NCBI GenBank assembly: GCA_013695505.1
Contig: JACDAH010000023.1
Coordinates: 1-9,667, forward strand
DNA length: 9,667 nt
Direction of reading: 5' to 3'
From: Chloroflexota bacterium
GTDB lineage: Bacteria > Chloroflexota > Limnocylindria > Limnocylindrales > CSP1-4
Shown here: positions 1 to 5,949 of the stretch, piece after piece
Numbering within the stretch: position 1 is the stretch's first letter
How the letters are laid out: every line of letters begins with the position of its first letter
Notes under the pieces: generated by a model
What the model saw: the letters and a program-made list of their open reading frames with translations, nothing else
Database searches by the model: none
What the model was told of the DNA's origin: nothing
Made by a program: the position numbers and the translations under genes

Positions 1-726
1 ACCGAGGGCCTCGTGATGGCCAAGAACTCGTCCGCGGCGGACCAGCTCGAGTTGATCGCGCTCGCGGTCCGGGGCAACGTCAGCCTCGCACTCGCTGCCC
101 GGGCAGTCCGGTCCGCGGTTGAAGCCGGCGAGTACGAGGCGATCGCCCGTGCGTTGGCTGACCAGGCGGGGCGGAACGATCCGCTCCAGCCGCGCGACCG
201 TGCGCTCGCCGCGACCGTGGCCGCCGAGCTCAGCCGGCTCGGATCGAAGGCGGCGCCGCTTTGGCAGGTGGCTCGGGAGGCGTGGGAGCTGGAACGCTCG
301 GCGTGGTGGCTCGCCTACGCCCTGTTCCGTGAGGCGGAGGCCCTCCTCTCCGCCGCGGGCAAGCGCGACGCCGCGCGCGACGTCCTGGTCCGTGCGCGGT
401 CGATCGCCCGGCTTTTGGAAGCGGCGCCGCTCCTCGCGGAGATCGACGCGCTCGCCGGGAGAGGCCGGGTAGATCTCGGGTCACCGAGTCCCCAGCTTCT
501 CGATCCGGTCCCCGACCGCAAGCTGCCGATCTCGGATCGGGAGATGGAAGTCCTCGTGCTCATTGCAAAAGGTCTGACCAACAAGGAGATCGCGTCGGAG
601 CTGTTCATCAGCGAGCGGACCGCCGCCCATCACGTGGGCCACATCTTCGACAAGCTCGGGGTGTCGAACCGGGTCGAGGCCGCCAGCGTGGCGCACCAGG
701 CGGGGGTCCTCGTCGAAGACACCTGA
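1..726 (+). CDS. LuxR-family transcriptional regulator, C-terminal part (5' end outside window)
   Basis: The reading frame is open to the left edge, so the GTG at 13 and ATG at 16 are probably internal codons; the visible 241 residues are the end of a longer protein. The first two thirds are Ala/Leu/Arg-rich helices of the kind that form the TPR-like tail of large ATPase-LuxR (MalT/STAND-type) regulators, including a segment with WWLAYALFREAEALL. A LuxR/GerE helix-turn-helix follows at about 529-720: ISDREMEVLVLIAKGLTNKE opens the domain, then the recognition-helix part SERTAAHHVGHIFDKLGVS. Such proteins bind DNA through this C-terminal domain, usually under control of an N-terminal NTPase or sensor that cannot be seen here. 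It converges on the kinase-ATPase gene, with 11 bases between the stop codons. The HTH assignment is firm. The large-ATPase architecture is inferred from the tail. Confidence 0.9.
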   Translation, partial: TEGLVMAKNSSAADQLELIALAVRGNVSLALAARAVRSAVEAGEYEAIARALADQAGRNDPLQPRDRALAATVAAELSRLGSKAAPLWQVAREAWELERSAWWLAYALFREAEALLSAAGKRDAARDVLVRARSIARLLEAAPLLAEIDALAGRGRVDLGSPSPQLLDPVPDRKLPISDREMEVLVLIAKGLTNKEIASELFISERTAAHHVGHIFDKLGVSNRVEAASVAHQAGVLVEDT

Positions 727-737
727 GCAGGACCAAC

Positions 738-3700
738 TCACGCGCCTGACGAGGTATTCCCGGCAGCGGAAGTCGTGAGTGCCAGCTGGTGGCGGGCGAG
801 GTCGACGAGGGGACCGGAGGGCAGCGCCGCGCCCTCCGCGCTCGCCAGGGCATAGCGCTCGAGGCCAAGGCGGTCCAGGAGCCCGGAGATTTCTTTCTGG
901 TACGCCTGCTCCTCGGCCGGGGACCGAACAAAGGCCGACTCGGCGCGGATCCGCTCGGCCCCGGCGAGCAATCGAGCGGCGTCATCGGGGTGCGTGTCTG
1001 CGGCGGCGATCTGGGCGGCCAGCTCCAGGCAGGTGGCGATCCCTTCCGCGTCGTCAAGACGCACGCAGATTTCAAGGCCCTCCGCGAGCAGCGGCCGCGC
1101 CTCGTCCGGCCGATCGCGGCGCATCGCAATGTCGGCAAGGTTGGTGAGCCCGGTGGCGGCGATCTCCTCATCGCCAAGTTCGCGGGCAATTGCCAGTGCC
1201 TCGGAGTTGAATGCCGCAGCTCCCAAGAGGTCGCCAAGGCGAAGGGCGAGAACGCCCAGGTTCCCGACGATCGAGGCCGTCCCCGGACGGTCGTCAAGCC
1301 CACGCATCACCGTCAGCGCGCGCTCGAGATGCTCCCTGGCGGCGCCGAAATCGTCCTGTCGCTCGGCCACGATGCTCAGGTTGTTCTCAACGACGGCGAC
1401 CTTCCGGTGGTCGCCGAGGGCCGCCCACTGATCGCGAGCTGCCGCGAATTCGCCGGCGGCCCGCTCGAGCTCGCCCGCCCTCATATGGATGCTCGCGAGG
1501 GTCGTGCGAGCGTTGGCCACATCGACCTCGTCGTAGTCGATCGAGCGGCCGAGGAGATCCCCGAGCAGATCCTCAAGAACTGCGCGGACCTCGCCGCCCA
1601 TACCTCGGAAACCCCAGAAGTTCTTGGCGCTCGCGAGCTGGAGGGCGAGGTGTTCGGCGCCGTTCGCGCCCGCCCAATGCATCGCATCGCGAACATTGGC
1701 TCGCTCTGGCTCCGCCGCTTCGAGCGCCGCGGTCTGGCCGCTGCCGCGGACAAAGGCCTGATCGACCGCTCGTATGAGCTGGTGGAGCCAGGCGATCTGG
1801 GCCAGCCGCACTTCCCGTTCGCCGCCTATGGCGCGAAGCTCATCCAACGCGAACTCGCGAATTGTCTCGAGCATTCCGAAGCGCCCGCCGGGATGCCGGA
1901 CGATCAGGCTGTGCCGGGCGAGCTCCTCGAGCTGGTCCTCGACGCCTTCGTTCGCATCCAGGGCGGCGGCCGCGCCAGCCGTGAAGCCACCGACGAAGAC
2001 GCCCACGCGAACGAAGACGCGTCGGGTCGCGGGCGACAACAGGTCCACGCTCCAGGCGATTGCGCTGCGGAGCGTCCGCTGACGGATCGGGACGTCGCTG
2101 TCGGCAGCGGGCAGGTCGATCCGGAACTCGAGGCGGTCGAGGAGCTCCGGGATCGACAGCATCCGGCTGCGGGCGGCGACGACCTCGAGGGCGAGCGGCA
2201 GTCCATCGAGTCTCCTGCAGATCTCTGCGACGGCGGCGGCGTTGGCACGCGTCAGGGGCGTCCGATGGTGGCGATTCACTTCCGCCATGAACAAGCGCAC
2301 GGCGTCGCTGGCGGCGACGTCGTCGACGTCAACAGATCCGCTTTCAGCGTTTCTTGTGGTGGGCGGCAGGGCGAGCGGTCCAAGCAAGAATTCCTGTTCG
2401 CCGCGGATCGACAGCGGGACTCGGCTCGTCGCCACGATGGTCAGCCCCGCGGCTGAGGTGAGACACGACGCGATCACCGGTGCGCCCTGGACAACCTGCT
2501 CGACGTTGTCGACGACGAGCAGCAGCCGGGCATTCCCCAGCGCAGTGGCCACCTGCCGCTCGAACGGTTCCTCGTCGGATGGCACGCCGAGCCAGTCGAG
2601 GATCACGGTCGGCAGCGCGGCCGCGTCGCGTACAGGCGAGAGGTCGAGGAACCCAACGCGGTCGAACGATCGAGCGACTGCCTGCGCCGCCGCGATCGCG
2701 AGCCTCGTCTTGCCGACGCCGCCCGGGCCCAGAATCGTGACGAGACGAGACCTCTGGATCAAGTCCTCGACCTCGGCGATCTCCGGCGCACGGCCGATGA
2801 ACGCGCCGATCGGGGCAGGCAATCCGGGCCAGCTGTGGGTCTCCTGCGGGCCGCGTGATGGTCGATCCTCGGCACGCTGATGGTTCGGCCCAGCCGCCGC
2901 CGGGGCTGCCTCAGTGGCGGGCATGGTCAGGGCCTGACGCGCCTCCAGGATGAGCGAGCCGGCCGAGTCGGGCCGATCGGTCGGACGCTTGGCGAGGCCC
3001 CGCGCGATGACTGGGTCGAGCCCTGTCAACTCGCGGCGACGCGTCGACGGTCGCGGCGGAGGTGCCTGGACATGCGACCACAGCGCTGCCATCGCGGACG
3101 TCGATGGAAAGGGCGGATGACCCGTTACGCACGCGAACAGGACGCCGGCGAGGGAGTAGATATCGGCCGCCGCGCTGACGGGCATGCCCTCGATCTGTTC
3201 GGGCGCGACGAAGTCGACCGACCCCAGGACCTGGCCGGCGACCGTCGGTCCACCGGAGCCGAGCCGCGTCCCGAGCCCGAAATCGGCCAGGTAGGCATGG
3301 TCGCCCCGTGGCGTGGAGGCGATCAGGATGTTCTCGGGCTTCACATCGCGGTGGATGAGGCCCTTGGCGTGGGCTGCATCGAGCGCGTCGGCGACCCCGG
3401 CAAGAAGTTCGACCGCTCGCTCCAGGGCCATCGGGCCGTCGCGGTCGATCAGGGTCGCAAGGTCCACGCCGTCCACGAAGCGCATCGCGATGAACGGCTG
3501 CCCGCGATACTCTCCAGCCTCGAAGATTGGGACAATGTGAGGATGGTCGAGTGAGGCGGCCAAGCGGGATTCGACGAGAAATCGTTCGCGCGCCGAGCCC
3601 TCGTCAGCGGTGCCGATCGGCAGGACCTTCACCGCGACGGTTCGGCCCAATCCAATGTCGGTCGCCTCGTAGACCTCGCCCATCCCGCCACGGCCGAGCA

Positions 3701-3749
3701 GGGAGACGATGCGGTAGCCGGCGATCGTGGTTCCAGGCCGGAGCGTCAT
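738..3749 (-). CDS. Ser/Thr protein kinase fused to NB-ARC-type ATPase and TPR repeats
   Basis: A 1003-residue protein that probably phosphorylates Ser/Thr on partner proteins under control of a nucleotide-driven switch. Residues 11-275 form a complete Hanks-type kinase: glycine loop GRGGMGEVYEA (19-29), ATP lysine K41, alpha-C glutamate near E60, catalytic HRDVKPEN (133-140), DFG (156-158) and APE (182-184). A Pro/Ala-rich linker (276-312) leads to a STAND/NB-ARC ATPase with FIGR (317-320), Walker A GPGGVGKT (341-348), Walker B LLLVVDN (409-415), TSR (441-443) and GLPLALEV (516-523). From about 680 to 960 it is helical repeats of TPR type. No signal peptide or membrane span is seen, so it should be cytoplasmic. 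The ATG at 3749 is preceded by GAGGG with a short 4-base spacer. Many relatives carry a C-terminal LuxR domain; this one ends after the TPR tail without one. All catalytic residues are present, so it should be active. Its target is unknown. Confidence 0.95.
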   Translation of the reverse strand: MTLRPGTTIAGYRIVSLLGRGGMGEVYEATDIGLGRTVAVKVLPIGTADEGSARERFLVESRLAASLDHPHIVPIFEAGEYRGQPFIAMRFVDGVDLATLIDRDGPMALERAVELLAGVADALDAAHAKGLIHRDVKPENILIASTPRGDHAYLADFGLGTRLGSGGPTVAGQVLGSVDFVAPEQIEGMPVSAAADIYSLAGVLFACVTGHPPFPSTSAMAALWSHVQAPPPRPSTRRRELTGLDPVIARGLAKRPTDRPDSAGSLILEARQALTMPATEAAPAAAGPNHQRAEDRPSRGPQETHSWPGLPAPIGAFIGRAPEIAEVEDLIQRSRLVTILGPGGVGKTRLAIAAAQAVARSFDRVGFLDLSPVRDAAALPTVILDWLGVPSDEEPFERQVATALGNARLLLVVDNVEQVVQGAPVIASCLTSAAGLTIVATSRVPLSIRGEQEFLLGPLALPPTTRNAESGSVDVDDVAASDAVRLFMAEVNRHHRTPLTRANAAAVAEICRRLDGLPLALEVVAARSRMLSIPELLDRLEFRIDLPAADSDVPIRQRTLRSAIAWSVDLLSPATRRVFVRVGVFVGGFTAGAAAALDANEGVEDQLEELARHSLIVRHPGGRFGMLETIREFALDELRAIGGEREVRLAQIAWLHQLIRAVDQAFVRGSGQTAALEAAEPERANVRDAMHWAGANGAEHLALQLASAKNFWGFRGMGGEVRAVLEDLLGDLLGRSIDYDEVDVANARTTLASIHMRAGELERAAGEFAAARDQWAALGDHRKVAVVENNLSIVAERQDDFGAAREHLERALTVMRGLDDRPGTASIVGNLGVLALRLGDLLGAAAFNSEALAIARELGDEEIAATGLTNLADIAMRRDRPDEARPLLAEGLEICVRLDDAEGIATCLELAAQIAAADTHPDDAARLLAGAERIRAESAFVRSPAEEQAYQKEISGLLDRLGLERYALASAEGAALPSGPLVDLARHQLALTTSAAGNTSSGA

Positions 3750-3860
3750 CAGGCCCTCAGGCTAGCGGGTCGGGGAGCCGACCGCGACTGTTGCCGGAGT
3801 GCGGCTCGGACTGAGCGACCACATCGCGCCGGCCCACCCGATCGCCGCCCACGCGAGATA

Positions 3861-3897
3861 GCCAGACGCCCCGGACGGTGGGTCCGGGGCGTCTGGC
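3861..3897 (-). terminator. Perfect 16-bp GC-rich hairpin, likely terminator of the small-gene operon
   Basis: Arms 3861-3876 and 3882-3897 are exactly complementary over 16 bp (left arm GCCAGACGCCCCGGAC) around a 5-base loop. It lies 26 bases past the stop of the 65-aa minus-strand gene and about 110 bases upstream of the kinase start. There is no run of T after it on either strand, so it is not a textbook Rho-independent terminator; it could instead act as a 3' RNA stabiliser or a U-less terminator. Confidence 0.7.
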
Positions 3898-3923
3898 GGG
3901 AGGAGAAGGGAAGGGCGGAGCGG

Positions 3924-4121
3924 CTAGCCTGCGTGGCTGGTGGTCGCGGGTCGTGGCGAACGGTGGCCAAGGCTCACGGCGCGGCGGGCGAACGAGGTGA
4001 GCCGATCGGCGATGGTTCGACGGTCGGTCCGGCCCGAGCGGGCCGAACGGACGAGCCGCTCGCGATCCGCCTCGGCTCGCAGCTCCTGCTGATGGATGGC
4101 GACGAGGGAATGGTGCAACAT
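3924..4121 (-). CDS. Small helical Arg-rich protein, 65 aa, unknown function
   Basis: The start is the ATG at 4121, chosen because AAGGAG (4130-4135) sits 8 bases before it; the same frame extends further upstream, but that part has the Arg/Pro/Asp-rich look of an antisense shadow. The protein begins MLHHSLVAIHQQELRAEADR. Its first half is a predicted amphipathic helix rich in Glu, Arg and Ala (ELRAEADRERLVRSARS, 13-29), followed by a basic helix and a flexible Ser/Pro/Arg tail. Short proteins with an N-terminal 'H..L..iH..EL..eA...RLVR.AR' look recur in high-GC bacteria as far as I recall, without a known role. It follows the 67-aa gene by 29 bases on the same strand, so the two are probably co-transcribed and end at the hairpin at 3861-3897. 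No function is proposed. Confidence 0.7.
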   Translation of the reverse strand: MLHHSLVAIHQQELRAEADRERLVRSARSGRTDRRTIADRLTSFARRAVSLGHRSPRPATTSHAG

Positions 4122-4129
4122 CTGGATCG

Positions 4130-4135
4130 CTCCTT
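4130..4135 (-). promoter_or_regulatory. Shine-Dalgarno site that sets the 65-aa gene start
   Basis: AAGGAG on the minus strand, 8 bases before the ATG at 4121. It argues that the gene is 65 aa rather than the longer 160-aa frame that overlaps the 67-aa gene. Confidence 0.75.
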
Positions 4136-4150
4136 CTGGGCTAAGTTGGA

Positions 4151-4354
4151 TCACGTGGACGGGAGGGTCGAAGCGGATGGCGCCGGGCCGTCCGCGAGGA
4201 GCGTCTCCAGGCGCTCCGGCTGGTCCAGCAAGGCGGTCGCGTAGGCGATCAGGTCGACGATCGTCAGCGCGGTCGGCTGGTGGTCGGTCCGCGAGTAGGT
4301 CCCACGGAGCTCGACCAGCCGGTCGAAGAAGATCTGCCGCTCGTTCCTGGTCAT
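4151..4354 (-). CDS. Small protein, 67 aa, unknown function
   Basis: The ATG at 4354 is preceded by AAGGAA (4361-4366) with a 6-base spacer. The protein starts MTRNERQIFFDRLVELRGTY and has the balanced composition of a real product: Phe, Tyr, Ile, Asp and Glu are present, not the Arg/Pro/Ser excess of the overlapping frames. Residues 1-18 and 28-52 look like amphipathic helices (the second contains TIVDLIAYATALLDQPERLE), and the Ser/Pro/Ala tail is probably disordered. There is no signal peptide or transmembrane segment. It is the first gene of a likely two-gene minus-strand operon with the 65-aa gene. Copy A of the 135-bp inverted element begins about 55 bases upstream of its start, so that element may hold its promoter. 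The family is not recognised; a nucleic-acid-binding or regulatory role would be a guess. Confidence 0.72.
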   Translation of the reverse strand: MTRNERQIFFDRLVELRGTYSRTDHQPTALTIVDLIAYATALLDQPERLETLLADGPAPSASTLPST

Positions 4355-4408
4355 CGCTGGTTCCTTGCCTTTCGTCCGTCCGAGCGGTCATCCGTTCGGT
4401 GTCCACAA

Positions 4409-4545
4409 CCTACGGCCGAGACCAGCTGGCTCCATCGGGCGGACGGCCCATTCGGCCACCGTGATGGCTGCCCATTTGTCGAGTCCAGGTGAAGAGGACG
4501 AGTTCCTGCCACACGTGCTGCCGCTGCCTTGATTCATTCCGGGAG
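4409..4545 (+). repeat. Copy A of a ~135-bp diverged inverted repeat
   Basis: This stretch matches the reverse complement of 5112-5250 at roughly 80% by eye. Exact shared blocks include the 17-mer ATCGGGCGGACGGCCCA (4434-4450, matching minus strand 5222-5206), the 13-mer GTTCCTGCCACAC (4502-4514, matching 5155-5143) and GACCAGCTGGC. No reading frame is kept open in both copies, so it is probably noncoding. It lies between the start of the 67-aa gene and the terminator of the 33-aa gene, where a promoter or 5' leader would be expected. Confidence 0.75.
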
Positions 4546-4553
4546 GCGGACAG

Positions 4554-4590
4554 CCCGAACGGCCAGGCGCTGTACGCCTGGCCGTCCGGG
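4554..4590 (-). terminator. Hairpin after the 33-aa peptide gene, likely terminator
   Basis: The core stem is 11 bp (4559-4569 with 4575-4585) around a 5-base loop. One A/C mismatch and four more pairs (CCCG with CGGG) extend it to 4554-4590. It begins 11 bases after the TAG of the 33-aa gene. As with the hairpin at 3861-3897, no T-run follows on the minus strand. Confidence 0.7.
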
Positions 4591-4601
4591 GTGGGTGGTG
4601 A

Positions 4602-4703
4602 CTAGCGAATGCGGATATGGGCGAGCATGGGGGCCGCCTGGCCGACGAACGCGAGCGCCGAGAACGCCGTCAGGACGATGATCCGAGTCCATCGAGAAGT
4701 CAT
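4602..4703 (-). CDS. 33-aa membrane or secreted peptide
   Basis: A short gene read from ATG 4703 to TAG 4602, with an excellent ribosome site AAGGAGGG (4713-4720) 9 bases upstream. The peptide begins MTSRWTRIIVLTAFSALAFV. It has a basic N-terminus with two Arg, one hydrophobic helix (about 8-20), then GQAAPMLA and a basic end HIRIR. This is the layout of a signal peptide or a single-span membrane microprotein with N-in topology. If a signal peptidase cut after GQA or MLA, a peptide of 5 to 10 residues would be released; that is speculation. A strong hairpin directly after the stop supports an independent transcript. The gene lies inside the segment bounded by the two inverted repeat copies. 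The family is not recognised. Confidence 0.62.
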   Translation of the reverse strand: MTSRWTRIIVLTAFSALAFVGQAAPMLAHIRIR

Positions 4704-5111
4704 GGTGCAAGTCCCTCCTTTCTGAAGAGTCGAAACCACGACGGCTTCGCTCCCGGAAGGCTGCGGACACGCGAGCTCGTCGTCATCGCCAGGTTGGCCC
4801 ATTTGCGATGGCCCGGGAGCCCCGGACACGCGCCGAGCGCTGTCGTGGGCATGACCTCCGGTCCGACCCTTCCGTTGCCCCGGCGGAGGCCGTTCACTGG
4901 TGCACTGCAACTTGATGTGCGCTTCTGCCGTTGCTGATGGGTCGGCCTCCCGATGGCTGGCGAGGCGTGTCTCCGATGGTTGGCCGGCCGGTGCGACGCA
5001 GCGGCGATCCCGAAGCTGCGCACCGGGCCGATACACGAGGTGCTTCATGGGATGGAAGACCACGCGGTGACCCTCGCCGTCAAAAGCCCCGACTTACACC
5101 ACGGCCTGGAC
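4704..5111. other. Gene-poor stretch upstream of the 33-aa gene
   Basis: About 400 bases with no convincing gene. The open frames here overlap one another, are Arg/Pro/Gly-rich and lack ribosome sites. It should contain the promoter of the 33-aa gene, but I cannot point to a clear -10/-35 pair. No tRNA or strong hairpin was seen. Confidence 0.5.
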
Positions 5112-5250
5112 ACTCTTCGAATGACTCGAGGAAGCGCAGCGTGTGTGGCAGGAACCTGTCCTCTCCGCCTGAACTGATGAATGGGCAGCTTTCACGGTGG
5201 CGAAGTGGGCCGTCCGCCCGATCGCGCCAGCTGGTCACGGCCCTCATAGG
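5112..5250 (-). repeat. Copy B of the ~135-bp diverged inverted repeat
   Basis: The partner of 4409-4545 in the opposite orientation. Both copies carry the conserved blocks GACCAGCTGGC, ATCGGGCGGACGGCCCA, CCACCGTGA, GCTGCCCATT and GTTCCTGCCACAC in the same order, with small indels between them. The side that faces the 67-aa gene in copy A faces rightward here, where no good plus-strand gene begins. The gene once served by this copy may therefore be lost, or the element may not be a promoter. Confidence 0.75.
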
Positions 5251-5255
5251 AACGA

Positions 5256-5555
5256 CTACGACGTCGTTCTCGTCGCGACGCGCGGCAGCCTGGGGCTCGT
5301 CCGGCGGGCGCGCGGTGCGGCGGTCCGTTGCCGGCTCCGCGACGGCCGACCCGCAAGGCGGCGGCTCCGGCTGTGAGTGCGCAGCGACGAACCCGCACCG
5401 GTCGGGAACGCTGTTTTCTCACGGAAGTAATTCAGCTCATCCTCGAAGGTGAGTCGATCGATGTCCCAATACTCTGCCGTGGTATCCATGCTCGAAAGAT
5501 CGGGCGTAGCCACGGCTATGCCATCGGTTGAGTTCCCCATCCTGTGCCCAAACAC
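5256..5555 (-). CDS. Doubtful ORF, up to 99 aa, possibly a decayed small gene
   Basis: The N-terminal 45 residues or so have an ordinary, acidic and aromatic composition, for example MDTTAEYWDIDRLTFEDELN, which begins at the internal ATG 5489. After about residue 50 the frame becomes Arg/Ser-rich like an antisense shadow, as if the true frame were lost. The underlying DNA (about 5410-5560) is visibly less GC-rich than its surroundings. No good ribosome site precedes any start. The 'YWDIDRLT' piece faintly recalls CopG-type antitoxins, but no partner toxin is present and the match is too weak to name. It may be a gene remnant or simply noncoding DNA of lower GC. Confidence 0.25.
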   Translation of the reverse strand: MFGHRMGNSTDGIAVATPDLSSMDTTAEYWDIDRLTFEDELNYFREKTAFPTGAGSSLRTHSRSRRLAGRPSRSRQRTAAPRARRTSPRLPRVATRTTS

Positions 5556-5878
5556 CTGCCCATATGGACGCCCCAGACCGGACGTGGAGGAGCCCCGGGG
5601 AGGAGTCCCAGGCTCCTCGCGGGAGGAGGAAGGCAGCAGGAGCGGCGCTCCCTGGTCAGGCGCGATGAAGCTGGGAGCTGTCCGTCAACGAGGTGGCCTC
5701 GTCGGTCGCTGTTCCGGTAGCCCGCGCGATGATCGACCGCTTCAGGAACATCGCGATTTCCGGCCCGGGGCACCTGTCGGGCGCGCCTCGTCCTGCCAGT
5801 CGACAGGGCGCGGGGCGGCGGAGCCGTGCAAGTCGCGTTCTCGACACAACACGAGGACGGTCCGGGCACGACAAACGG
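5556..5878. other. Intergenic stretch, no gene recognised
   Basis: About 320 bases between the doubtful ORF and the terminator of the secreted protein gene. The overlapping frames are low-complexity shadows. A few weak inverted repeats are present (AGGAGCC at 5588 with GGCTCCT near 5610) without a clear role. Confidence 0.5.
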
Positions 5879-5904
5879 CAGAGCCCGCCAATCGGCGGGC
5901 TCTG
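5879..5904 (-). terminator. Rho-independent-like terminator of the secreted protein gene
   Basis: A perfect 11-bp stem (CAGAGCCCGCC with GGCGGGCTCTG) around the loop AATC, 45 bases after the stop of the minus-strand gene. On the minus strand it is followed by CCGTTTGTCG, a weak T-rich tail. It is the most terminator-like of the hairpins in this window. Confidence 0.75.
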
Positions 5905-5949
5905 ACTTCGGCGGCAAGCGGTGCCGGCCACGGGTCGCGTCGCGAGCGC

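Noticed and set aside
789..2456. Long plus-strand ORF of 555 aa
   Set aside because: It lies wholly antisense to the kinase-ATPase-TPR gene, whose motifs are unmistakable. Long antisense frames are expected in GC-rich codon usage.
3924..4406. Single 160-aa minus-strand gene
   Set aside because: The N-terminal half is Arg/Asp/Pro-rich shadow overlapping the better 67-aa gene. The AAGGAG at 4130-4135 marks the true start at 4121.
4463..4531. 22-codon plus-strand ORF inside repeat copy A (starts MAAHLSS)
   Set aside because: The frame is not kept in copy B and there is no ribosome site.
5251..5373. Possible universal-stress-protein remnant (NDYDVVLVATRG) on the plus strand
   Set aside because: Only a dozen residues resemble the family, no start codon is available, and the rest is Arg-rich; too weak to call.
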